From assembly GCA_035653595.1 (NCBI GenBank), contig DASRBO010000009.1:1-32956 (forward strand): a stretch of 32,956 nt of DNA. The letters run 5' to 3'. Position numbers and translations under genes: made by a program. Each line of letters starts with the position of its first letter. Positions within the stretch are counted from its first letter, which is position 1. The DNA comes from DASRBO01 sp035653595 (GTDB lineage: Bacteria > Actinomycetota > Acidimicrobiia > Acidimicrobiales > JAJPHE01). Shown here piece after piece: positions 13,964 to 20,520 of this stretch. Under the pieces are notes generated by a model. It did not search any database and was not told the DNA's origin. It was given only the letters and a program-made list of their open reading frames with translations.

Positions 13964-14958
13964 GCGGCCTCGCCGGCGTCGACCGCCCACACCGCCCAGG
14001 CCAGCCCCGCCTCGGGCTCGTCGACGGCGAGGGCCAGGCGCCATCCGGTCACCGGCGAGGCCCGGTCCTCGAAGGTGAAGAAGCGCATCTGCTCGAGCGC
14101 CTCGCCCAGCTCGTCGGCCGGCGGGGGCCACTCCTCGCCCAGGCCCGCCAGGGCGGCCAGGGCCCACCAGGCGGAGAAGCGGCCGGCAGCCATGCCCCGG
14201 CGCCGTCCGTGGGCGCCCCCGCTCGCCCCCGCCCACGCCATCTGGGCCACCGCTGCCCGGGCTGACACGGGCAGCAGGCGGACGACGTCGACGTCGAGGG
14301 CGGCAGCCGCCCCGGCGGCGTCGGCCTCCACCGCCACCGCCCGGGCCCGACCGGCCGACTCGGCCGTCCAGGCGCCCGCCAGTTCGAGCAGGGCGGCCAC
14401 GTCGGCCTCGTCGCCGGCGCCGGGGGCCGACGGCTCTCTCCCCGCCTCCACCGCCTCGCCCTGGGGGGCCAGGTCGGGGGCGGGGAACTCGGCCCGGTCG
14501 GGGTGGTAGGAGGCGAGGAGGTAGGCCGGCTCCCACCGGGCCAGGGCGAGGGGCACCTCGGCGGGGACGCCCAGGTCGGCGGCCGAGCTCAGGTCCTCGC
14601 CCCGCACCACCCGCTCCTGGGCCACCACCGCCCGGAGGGGCCCGGTGGGGAGGTGGGGGGCGAGCTCGGCCCAGGTGTGGGTGGAGGCCACCACCTCGGT
14701 GAGCGGTCCGGGTGAGAACCGGCCCCGCCCGGGCTCGACGGTGGCGGCCGCCCACCGCGGCGGGGCCTCCAGGGCGAGGCGGTAGTCGGCGTGGGCGGCG
14801 ATGGGCCAGAGCTGGCGGCCCCGCTCGAAGGCGGCCCGGCAGCGGGCGGCCAGCTGCTCCACCCCGTCCCAGTCCGCATCGAGGCAGAGGGAGTTGACCA
14901 CCCCCAGCAGCTCGTCGAGATCGGCCCGCTCGACGGCGGCGGCCAGGTCGACGGCCAC
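13930..14958 (-). CDS. Unknown protein, fourth gene of the DUF3090 cluster
   Basis: A protein of 342 residues that I do not recognise. It is Ala/Glu-rich and looks mostly helical (DLAAAVERADLDELLGVVNS at the start), with tryptophan-containing segments such as AHADYRLALEAPPRWAAAT and GRFSAWWALAALAGLGEEW. There is no signal peptide, clear membrane helix or catalytic motif. The GTG start at 14958 comes 2 nt after the stop of the SCO1664-family gene, so it is almost certainly co-translated with it. Earlier codons in the frame run antisense-like through the upstream gene and are excluded. Its end overlaps the convergent lactone oxidase by 34 bp. Function can only be guessed from its partners. Confidence 0.72.
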   Translation of the reverse strand: MAVDLAAAVERADLDELLGVVNSLCLDADWDGVEQLAARCRAAFERGRQLWPIAAHADYRLALEAPPRWAAATVEPGRGRFSPGPLTEVVASTHTWAELAPHLPTGPLRAVVAQERVVRGEDLSSAADLGVPAEVPLALARWEPAYLLASYHPDRAEFPAPDLAPQGEAVEAGREPSAPGAGDEADVAALLELAGAWTAESAGRARAVAVEADAAGAAAALDVDVVRLLPVSARAAVAQMAWAGASGGAHGRRRGMAAGRFSAWWALAALAGLGEEWPPPADELGEALEQMRFFTFEDRASPVTGWRLALAVDEPEAGLAWAVWAVDAGEAAYEAGPSTRSV

Positions 14959-14960
14959 CG

Positions 14961-15692
14961 CTACACCAGCGGCCAGGGGTAGGGGCGGCGGTCGGGGTCG
15001 GGGCTCGGGAAGACCGGCCGACGGGCCACCGCCTCGGCCCGGCGGCGGAGGGAGGCCATCTCGTCGGCCTCCAGCAGCTCGGCCAGGGCCCGGTGGTGCT
15101 CGCCGTCGCCCTGGGCCAGCCGGCACACGTCATCGAGCAGGTCCGGCGGCACCGGCTCGCCGGCGAACTCCCAGATCACCGTGCGCAGCTTGGGTTGGGG
15201 GTGGAAGCTGAGGCCGTTGTCGATGGCCCATATGTGCCCGTCGGAGTCGATCAGGCAGTGGCCGCTCTTGCGGTCGGCGTTGTTGAGCAGCAGATCGAAG
15301 GTGGCCACCCGACGCAGGGCGGGGTGGTTGGCCTCGTCCTCGTAGAGGGTGAAGTAGTGGTGCTCGAAGTCGGCGTCGACGAAGCGCTGTAGCGATCCGG
15401 GGCCGAAGGGGGCGTCGGGGCGCACCAGAGTCTCGGGCACCAGCCCCCATCCCAGCAGCTCGGACAGGTGCCAGGCGGCCGCCTCGCGGCGGTGCAGGCC
15501 CCCGGGGAAGTCCCACAGCGGCCGCTCGCCCCTGGTCGGTTTGTACACCGCCCCCATGGTCGCCTCTCCGCTGGTGACCGACACCAGGAACGTCGAGTTC
15601 GAGCTCCAGGGCATGCGTCCCTCGACCTCGATCTCGCCGGAGGCGAGCAGGCTCAGCGCGCTGCCGGACGGTGGCCGTTGGTGCGGGGACAC
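14961..15692 (-). CDS. SCO1664-family PI3/4-kinase-like protein
   Basis: A 243-residue protein of the actinobacterial SCO1664 family, distantly related to phosphatidylinositol 3/4-kinase folds. Supporting segments are VYKPTRGERPLWDFP (lysine strand), EAAAWHLSELLGWGLVPET, TFDLLLNNADRKSGH (catalytic-loop-like, with Asn-Asn-Ala-Asp) and WAIDNGLSFH (metal-loop-like Asp). The start is GTG at 15690-15692, chosen because GGAGG lies at 15699-15703 with a 6-nt spacer; this start is 40 nt inside the end of the DUF3090 gene in another frame. The same family is found next to DUF3090 and MSMEG_4193-type phosphomutase genes across Actinobacteria. The substrate is unknown. Confidence 0.87.
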   Translation of the reverse strand: MSPHQRPPSGSALSLLASGEIEVEGRMPWSSNSTFLVSVTSGEATMGAVYKPTRGERPLWDFPGGLHRREAAAWHLSELLGWGLVPETLVRPDAPFGPGSLQRFVDADFEHHYFTLYEDEANHPALRRVATFDLLLNNADRKSGHCLIDSDGHIWAIDNGLSFHPQPKLRTVIWEFAGEPVPPDLLDDVCRLAQGDGEHHRALAELLEADEMASLRRRAEAVARRPVFPSPDPDRRPYPWPLV

Positions 15693-16150
15693 ACGTGTCC
15701 TCCGGGATCGAGGGGGAATCCGCACAGCGGGCACGGCGGCCTTCCGGCCTCCACCAGCCGGACCCCGCGCACGGCCAGCGCCGCCGCCTGCGCAGCGGTG
15801 AGTGTCAGGCGGGCCATCGCCGCCGGCTCGTCCTCGCCCACCGCCTCCTCGGCGACGAGCACGATGCGGGCGGACGAGTCGTCCCAGCTCAGGCCGAGCG
15901 ATCCCACCACCCAGGCGGGCTCGGCCGGCTCCACCAGGTCGGGGGCATCGGGGGTCTCCGGCGGCCGGCCCAGCTCCCGCAGCAGGTCGCCCAGGTACTC
16001 GGCCAGCGCCGCCACCTGCGCCTTCTCCACCTTGAGGGTGACGACCTCGCCGGCCCTCGCTGCCTGCAGGAGGAACACCCGCTGGCCGACGGGACCGACG
16101 GTTCCCACTGTCACCTGCTCGACGTCGCCCAGATCCCATGAGTCGCTCAT
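15653..16150 (-). CDS. DUF3090 family protein with C-terminal zinc ribbon
   Basis: A 165-residue DUF3090 protein. The N-terminal half (VEQVTVGTVGPVGQRVFLLQ, VEKAQVAALAEYLGDLL) is the conserved core. The C-terminus carries CPLCGFPLDPGGHVC, a CxxC plus a late Cys, and a nearby His, which suggests a small zinc ribbon. The ATG at 16148-16150 overlaps the stop of the phosphomutase gene (ATGA), and its own last 40 nt overlap the start of the SCO1664-family gene. It is somewhat shorter than the roughly 190-residue mycobacterial homologue. The function is unknown; its constant partners suggest a shared phosphate-linked pathway. Confidence 0.88.
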   Translation of the reverse strand: MSDSWDLGDVEQVTVGTVGPVGQRVFLLQAARAGEVVTLKVEKAQVAALAEYLGDLLRELGRPPETPDAPDLVEPAEPAWVVGSLGLSWDDSSARIVLVAEEAVGEDEPAAMARLTLTAAQAAALAVRGVRLVEAGRPPCPLCGFPLDPGGHVCPRTNGHRPAAR

Positions 16151-16812
16151 GACGGGTGCAGCTCCTGCTGGGGCCCGACCGAGTTCACCGCCAGCACGGT
16201 GGGCCCGGTGTCGCCGTAGGCGACGGAGCTCACCGAGGCGGGCGAGATCACGATGCGCTGGAACAGGTCGAGCGGGGTGCCCAGGGCGTCGGCCAGGGCG
16301 GCCTTTATGGGATCGGCGTGGGAGACCACCACGATGCGCCCGCCCCGGTGGCGCTCCCGCAGCCGGGCCAGGGTGTCCACCATCCTGGTCTGCATCTCCG
16401 GGAAGGACTCTCCGCCGGGGAAGCGGAACCCGCTGGGCCAGCGCTGCACCGTGCGCCACTCCGGCTTCTTGAACAGGGTCTTGAGCTCGGCGCCGGTCCA
16501 CTCCCCGAAGTCGCACTCCAACAGGCCCCGCTCCACCGTCACCTTGAGCCCCAGCGCCTTGGCGATGGGGGCGGCCGTCTCGCGGGCCCGCTCCAGCGGC
16601 GAGGAGTACACCGCCGCGAACGCCCCGGTGCCGGCCAACCGGTCGGCGGTGGCCTGGGCCTGGGCCCGGCCGGCGTCGGAGAGATGCAGGCCCCTGGCCC
16701 GCCCGGGCAGCACCGTCCCGGTGGTGGGGGTCGCCCCGTGGCGGACCATCACCACCACGGTGGTCGGGGGGACCTGGGGGGCACGGCGGCGGGACCGCTG
16801 TCCGGTCGGCAT
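16147..16812 (-). CDS. Histidine phosphatase, MSMEG_4193-type phosphomutase-like
   Basis: A 221-residue member of the phosphoglycerate-mutase-like histidine phosphatase superfamily. The catalytic motif is VMVRHGATPTTG near residue 22, followed by YSSPLERARETA, ECDFGEWTGAELKTL, and VVVSHADPIKA with the second catalytic His. This is the MSMEG_4193 type that occurs with DUF3090 and SCO1664-family genes. It would remove or shift a phosphate on a small molecule; the substrate is unknown. The ATG at 16812 has no Shine-Dalgarno, but TAGCGT lies 9 nt upstream, which suggests a nearly leaderless transcript that starts this four-gene operon. Confidence 0.88.
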   Translation of the reverse strand: MPTGQRSRRRAPQVPPTTVVVMVRHGATPTTGTVLPGRARGLHLSDAGRAQAQATADRLAGTGAFAAVYSSPLERARETAAPIAKALGLKVTVERGLLECDFGEWTGAELKTLFKKPEWRTVQRWPSGFRFPGGESFPEMQTRMVDTLARLRERHRGGRIVVVSHADPIKAALADALGTPLDLFQRIVISPASVSSVAYGDTGPTVLAVNSVGPQQELHPS

Positions 16813-16821
16813 GGTCCGACC

Positions 16822-16827
16822 ACGCTA
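16822..16827 (-). promoter_or_regulatory. -10 box TAGCGT, phosphomutase operon
   Basis: TAGCGT on the minus strand ends 9 nt before the ATG at 16812. It fits TAnnnT and implies a leader of only a few bases. Confidence 0.45.
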
Positions 16828-16890
16828 ATGGCCGCCGGCCGGGGCTCCGCCGGCGGTCCGGCGGCACGGCGACGGCGGGGCGCCGGACGG

Positions 16891-16896
16891 TAGCTT
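16891..16896 (+). promoter_or_regulatory. -10 box TAGCTT, uracil-DNA glycosylase gene
   Basis: TAGCTT ends 8 nt before the ATG at 16905, where no Shine-Dalgarno is present. A leaderless or near-leaderless transcript is likely. Confidence 0.5.
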
Positions 16897-16904
16897 GCCT
16901 GCGG

Positions 16905-17582
16905 ATGCCTGCCGACTCGCTGCGCCGGGTCACCGCCGACATCGTCGGGTGCCGGGCCTGCCCCCGGCTGGTGGCATGGCGGGAGGAGGTGGCCCGGACC
17001 AAGCGGGCCAGCTTCGCGACCGAGGACTACTGGGGCCGGCCCGTCCCCGGCTTCGGGGACGCCCGGGCCCACCTGCTGGTGGTCGGCCTGGCCCCCGCCG
17101 CCCACGGCGGCAACCGCACCGGACGGGTGTTCACCGGCGACCGCTCGGGCGACTGGCTTTTCGCCGCCCTGCACCGGGCCGGCTACGCCAACCAGCCGAC
17201 CAGCGTCAGGGCCGACGACGGCCTCACCCTCCTCGGGGCCTACATCGCCGCCGCCGTGCGCTGCGCCCCGCCGGCCAACCGTCCCTCCATCGCCGAGCGC
17301 GACGAATGCCTCCCCTATCTGAGCCGCGAGCTCGAGCTGCTCCGCTCGGTCAGGGTGATCATGTGCCTGGGCCACTTCGCCCACGACGCCGTGTGCCGGG
17401 TGCTGGGGGTGCGGCCCAAGCCCCGCTTCGCCCACGGCTCGGAGGCGACCCTGGCCGACGGGCGGATCCTGCTGGGCTGCTTCCACCCCAGCCAGCAGAA
17501 CACCTTCACCGGCAGGCTGACCGAGGCGATGATGGACCGGGTGCTGGCCCGGGCCCGACGGCTGGGCGAGGCCAGGCCCTGA
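16905..17582 (+). CDS. Uracil-DNA glycosylase family 5 (UDGb)
   Basis: A 225-residue iron-sulfur uracil-DNA glycosylase of the UDGb branch. The N-terminal CRAC (Cys16, Cys19) and later cysteines in RCAPPANRP and in RDEC or MCLGH are placed to hold the 4Fe-4S cluster. Motif 1 is GLAPAAHGGNRTGRVFTGD, in which the usual catalytic Asp/Asn of other families is replaced by Ala, as is normal in UDGb. Motif 3 is HPSQQNTFTGRLT. Such enzymes remove uracil and hypoxanthine from DNA of GC-rich or thermophilic organisms at the first step of base excision repair. It stands alone, divergent from the phosphomutase operon and convergent with the FrhB-like gene. Confidence 0.92.
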   Translation: MPADSLRRVTADIVGCRACPRLVAWREEVARTKRASFATEDYWGRPVPGFGDARAHLLVVGLAPAAHGGNRTGRVFTGDRSGDWLFAALHRAGYANQPTSVRADDGLTLLGAYIAAAVRCAPPANRPSIAERDECLPYLSRELELLRSVRVIMCLGHFAHDAVCRVLGVRPKPRFAHGSEATLADGRILLGCFHPSQQNTFTGRLTEAMMDRVLARARRLGEARP

Positions 17583-17609
17583 CGCCCGCCGGCCGGGCGG
17601 GAGCAGGGA

Positions 17610-17711
17610 TCAGCCCAGGCGCTCGACGGCCATGGCCATGCCATGGCCCCGGCCAGTGCCGCTCGGGGCCAGCACCTACCGCAGGGCCTCGATGGGGCCG
17701 ACCCCCGGGAG
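17610..17711 (-). pseudogene. Possible small gene remnant after the FrhB-like gene
   Basis: In frame with the FrhB-like gene and directly after its TGA, the minus strand reads LPGVGPIEALR, then TAG (17676-17678), then 21 further residues starting VLAPSGTGRGHGMA and ending at a TGA (17610-17612). Nearly all codons end in G or C as in real genes here. The second part could start at GTG 17675. It may be a decayed downstream gene or chance. I do not recognise the sequence. Confidence 0.22.
17628..17648. repeat. Perfect 9-bp inverted repeat between convergent genes
   Basis: GGCCATGGC (17628-17636) and GCCATGGCC (17640-17648) flank CAT. Each arm also contains the palindrome CCATGG. It sits between the ends of the UDG and FrhB-like genes, so a bidirectional transcription stop is possible, though there is no T-run on either side. 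Confidence 0.45.
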
Positions 17712-18869
17712 TCAGACCTGGGCCAGGTTGGTCTGGCCGGGCGGGGCGTTGCGGGGCGGCATCAGCCGGGGGGCGGCCACGGCCGTCTCCGGCCAGCGGT
17801 TGCGGCTGACCCGGGCCAGCTTGCGCAGCAGGGCGACGGCGCCGGGGTCCTCGTCGGCCGAGCGCAGCTCGACGGCGCCGGCGGCCACCATGCCGTCCAT
17901 GACCTCGCGGCCCCGATCCGTCCTCACGATGGTGAGGGTCCAGTCGTTGAAGGCTCCGATGCCCCCGGTGGAGATGTCGGCGTGCTCGGCGGCGAAGTCG
18001 GGGCAGCACTTGCACCCCTCGCGGGTCCAGGCGTGGCACTCCTTGAGCGGGATCTCGTGGTAGGCGCCGTCGCGCATCCAGATCTGGAACACGCCTTTGA
18101 TGTTCATCTTCACCATGTCCTCCCGCTTGAGGCCGTACTTGGCCTCGAAGAGCTCGGGGAATATGGCGTCGTCGAAGGTCTTGGAGCAGAGAAGCCCGAT
18201 GTTGAGGGTGAAGCGGCGCGCCACCTTGCCGGCCTTGCGGGCCGCCATGACCGGAGGGGCCGATGACATGCAGCTCATGCCGACCATGGCGATGCGCTCG
18301 GCGCCGCCCTCGATGGCCTGGGCGTAGGCGAGGGTGTTGGCGGAATAGGTGTAGCGGCTGCCCGAGGCGGCCAGCACCTCGGTCCGGTTGCGGGCCACCC
18401 CGGGGACGGCCTTCCACCCGGTTCCGTCGCCCTCGAGGTAGGACACCAGGGCGGCGTCGATGCGGTCGTTCTCGAGGGCCCACACCAGGATGGCCGACAC
18501 CAGGCCGCCGTCCTGGCCCCGCTCGTGCAGCTCGGGGTCGGTGGCCCGGGCGAGGACGATGTCCTTGGACACCCCCTCGATCTCCTCGGGCAGGCGCTCC
18601 CGCCCGAACAGGAAGCTGTCCACCTCCGTCTCCCACTGGCGGAAGCGGGGGCAGGCCCGGGTGCACAGCGTGCAGCCGCGCTCGCCGTGGGTGCAGTCGT
18701 CGAAGCCGCCGTCGGCCTCGACGTGGAACGGCTTGTAGCGGCCGCCCCCGTCGTCGTAGCCGAGCACGTCGTAGGGGCAGGCCACCACGCAGGCGGCACA
18801 GCCGGTGCAGAGCCCCGACGTGACTACCTCGTTGAACAGGTGGGCCCAGTGCGGCTTCTCCGGCGGCAT
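17712..18869 (-). CDS. FrhB-like iron-sulfur protein (F420 hydrogenase/dehydrogenase beta family)
   Basis: A 385-residue FrhB/FdhB-family protein. It begins with a ferredoxin-like cluster, GLCTGCAACVVACPYD, and a second Cys set, CTHGERGCTLCTRACP. The FrhB N-terminal domain follows (GQDGGLVSAILVWALENDRI) and then the C-terminal domain with AMVGMSCMSSAPP, LNIGLLCSKTFDD and CKCCPDFAAEHADISTGGIG. Proteins of this family pass electrons between FeS clusters, a flavin and coenzyme F420; F420 use is likely in Actinobacteria but unproven here. I chose ATG 18869 because TACAGT lies 7 nt upstream; a longer frame from 18905 would overlap mutM. The gene is divergent from mutM over only 34 bp. Confidence 0.86.
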   Translation of the reverse strand: MPPEKPHWAHLFNEVVTSGLCTGCAACVVACPYDVLGYDDGGGRYKPFHVEADGGFDDCTHGERGCTLCTRACPRFRQWETEVDSFLFGRERLPEEIEGVSKDIVLARATDPELHERGQDGGLVSAILVWALENDRIDAALVSYLEGDGTGWKAVPGVARNRTEVLAASGSRYTYSANTLAYAQAIEGGAERIAMVGMSCMSSAPPVMAARKAGKVARRFTLNIGLLCSKTFDDAIFPELFEAKYGLKREDMVKMNIKGVFQIWMRDGAYHEIPLKECHAWTREGCKCCPDFAAEHADISTGGIGAFNDWTLTIVRTDRGREVMDGMVAAGAVELRSADEDPGAVALLRKLARVSRNRWPETAVAAPRLMPPRNAPPGQTNLAQV

Positions 18870-18876
18870 GGGGGCC

Positions 18877-18882
18877 ACTGTA
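18877..18882 (-). promoter_or_regulatory. -10 box TACAGT, FrhB-like gene
   Basis: TACAGT on the minus strand ends 7 nt before the ATG at 18869. It decides the start codon and implies a leaderless message. Confidence 0.5.
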
Positions 18883-18889
18883 TGTCCTC

Positions 18890-18895
18890 TACGTT
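18890..18895 (+). promoter_or_regulatory. -10 box TACGTT, mutM-like gene
   Basis: TACGTT ends 8 nt before the ATG at 18904, with no Shine-Dalgarno. It lies 7 bp from the oppositely directed TACAGT box, so the two promoters must overlap. Confidence 0.5.
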
Positions 18896-18903
18896 CCCCG
18901 ACC

Positions 18904-19686
18904 ATGCCCGAGCTGGTCGAGGTGGAGGCCTACCGGACCCTGGCGGCCAGGGCCGTCGGCCGCACGGTGGAGAACGTGGAGGCGCCCGACGCCTGGTACC
19001 TGAAGGGGGGCCTGACCGCCCCCGCCCTACGGCAGGCGGTGGTCGGCCGCCGGCTCACCGCCGCCCGCCGGCGGGGAAAGGTGCTCCTCCTCGACACCGG
19101 CGGAGGGCCCACGCTCGGTCTCCGCTTCGGGATGACCGGACGCCTGATCCTCGACGGGGTGGCCGGGGTCGACGAGCTCATCTACTCCAGCCGGCGGCGG
19201 GAGCCGGCCTGGGACCGCCTCGTCCTCCACCTGCGGGGCGGGGGCGACCTGCGCGTCTCCGACCCCCGGCGCCTGGGCGGGGTCAGCCTCGACCCGGCCG
19301 AGGACCGGCTGGGCCCCGACGCCGCCGGCCTGGCCCCGGCCGAGCTCGGTCCCGTCCTCGAGGGCTCCCGCGCCCCCCTCAAGGCCCGCCTCATGGACCA
19401 GGGGCGCCTGGCCGGTCTGGGCAACCTGCTGGTGGACGAGATCCTCTGGAGGGCCGGCCTCGACCCCGCCCGCCCGGCTGGCTCCCTCAGCCGGGCCGAG
19501 GTCCGGCGCCTGGCCCGTCACATTGCTTCCACCGTGGCCGACCTGATCGCCCGGGGTGGCTCCCACACCGGTGACCTGATGCCGGCTCGTCGCCAGGGCG
19601 GGCTCTGCCCCCGCGATGGTGAGGCCCTCCGGCGCGGCGTCGTCGGGGGCCGGACCACCTGGTGGTGCCCCCGGCACCAGCTCTGA
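18904..19686 (+). CDS. Fpg/MutM/Nei-family DNA glycosylase with altered zinc finger
   Basis: A 260-residue bifunctional glycosylase/AP lyase of the Fpg/Nei family. The catalytic N-terminus is intact: Pro2 and Glu3 in MPELVEVE. RRRGKVLLLD carries the conserved Lys, RFGMTGRL the helix-two-turn loop, DPRRLGGV and GLGNLLVDEILW the H2TH region. The C-terminal finger is unusual: Cys-Pro-Arg-Asp and Cys-Pro-Arg-His replace the two CPxC pairs, so the metal would be held by two Cys, one Asp and one His, or not at all. The rest around it (VVGGRTTWWC) is normal. It would excise oxidised purines or pyrimidines. The last 660 bp lie antisense to an open frame of the Lgt-like gene. Confidence 0.9.
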   Translation: MPELVEVEAYRTLAARAVGRTVENVEAPDAWYLKGGLTAPALRQAVVGRRLTAARRRGKVLLLDTGGGPTLGLRFGMTGRLILDGVAGVDELIYSSRRREPAWDRLVLHLRGGGDLRVSDPRRLGGVSLDPAEDRLGPDAAGLAPAELGPVLEGSRAPLKARLMDQGRLAGLGNLLVDEILWRAGLDPARPAGSLSRAEVRRLARHIASTVADLIARGGSHTGDLMPARRQGGLCPRDGEALRRGVVGGRTTWWCPRHQL

Positions 19687-20436
19687 CCGACGGCGGCGCA
19701 GGAGGAGCCAGGCCATCGCCGCCCACCCGCCCACGGTGAGCACCAGGGCGGTGACCTCAACCGCGTCCCAGAGCCGGGGGGTGGCCAGCCAGAAGAACTC
19801 GTCGGAGAAGCGGGCCATGCCCCACAGGGCGGCGAAGGCGGCCAGGGTCACCCCGGTGGGGCGACGCCCGGTGCGGCGCTCTATGCCCAGCAGGATCAGC
19901 CAGATGACCCAGCACTCGATGGACTGGAACAGGGGCACCGGCACCCGTTTGCCGACCTGGCCGGCGTAGGAGAGCCCGTACCAGGCGCTGGTGGGGTGAC
20001 CGCCGCCGTTGATCATGACCTGGGGCCCCAGCAGCCGGCCCAGGGCCCACGAGGCGATCAGCACCGGCGCGGCCAGGTCGAGGCCGGCCATGGTGGTGAT
20101 CTGGCGGCAGTGGCGGCGCTGGAACCAGATGGCCGTCGGAACCCCGAACAGGAGGCCCCCGAAGGACGACAGGCCGCCGTGCCACACGGCCAGGATGTCG
20201 CCCGGGTTGGACCGGTAGTAGGAGAGGTTGGCCACCACGTGGACCACCCGGGCGCCCACGATGGCCGCCCCCACCACCCACAGGAAGGCCCGGTTGAGCC
20301 ACTCCCACGGCAGGCCGGCGGCCTGGAACCGCCGCCGCATGTACCACAGGGCGAACCAGAAGGTCAGGGCCAGGCCGATGCCGTAGGTGTGGATCTGCAG
20401 CGGTCCGAGGTGGAACACCACCGGTATGGGCTTCAA
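19027..20436 (-). CDS. Lgt-like prolipoprotein diacylglyceryl transferase paralogue
   Basis: A multi-pass membrane protein of the Lgt family. It starts PVVFHLGPLQIHTYGIGLAL, as Lgt proteins do. GARVVHVVAN, WHGGLSSFGGLLFG, ALGRLLGPQVMINGGGHPT and the late RFSDEFF align with E. coli Lgt regions, with the Arg of GRxGN and the Arg/Glu pair kept. The essential His of GGxSFHGG is Phe here and the NGE motif is NGG, so classic transferase activity is doubtful. The TTG start has GGGAG 5 nt upstream. The family fold ends near residue 250 (about 19686). The frame stays open another 219 residues through the 3' part of mutM to TAG at 19027; that tail is Gly/Ala/Glu-rich with no known domain. Confidence 0.7.
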   Translation of the reverse strand: MKPIPVVFHLGPLQIHTYGIGLALTFWFALWYMRRRFQAAGLPWEWLNRAFLWVVGAAIVGARVVHVVANLSYYRSNPGDILAVWHGGLSSFGGLLFGVPTAIWFQRRHCRQITTMAGLDLAAPVLIASWALGRLLGPQVMINGGGHPTSAWYGLSYAGQVGKRVPVPLFQSIECWVIWLILLGIERRTGRRPTGVTLAAFAALWGMARFSDEFFWLATPRLWDAVEVTALVLTVGGWAAMAWLLLRRRRSELVPGAPPGGPAPDDAAPEGLTIAGAEPALATSRHQVTGVGATPGDQVGHGGSNVTGQAPDLGPAEGASRAGGVEAGPPEDLVHQQVAQTGQAPLVHEAGLEGGAGALEDGTELGRGQAGGVGAQPVLGRVEADPAQAPGVGDAQVAPAPQVEDEAVPGRLPPPAGVDELVDPGHPVEDQASGHPEAETERGPSAGVEEEHLSPPAGGGEPAADHRLP

Positions 20437-20464
20437 CCAGGCTCCCGCGGGTAGAGGGCGCCCA

Positions 20465-20470
20465 TATTGT
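20465..20470 (+). promoter_or_regulatory. Possible -10 box TATTGT, enoyl-CoA hydratase gene
   Basis: TATTGT would start a transcript near 20477 with a leader of about 44 nt that contains the Shine-Dalgarno GGAGG at 20510-20514. No clear -35 box is seen. Confidence 0.35.
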
Positions 20471-20520
20471 TGCCGGTCCTCCCCGCTCCGGGGGCCCGCC
20501 CGCCACCACGGAGGCCCGCC

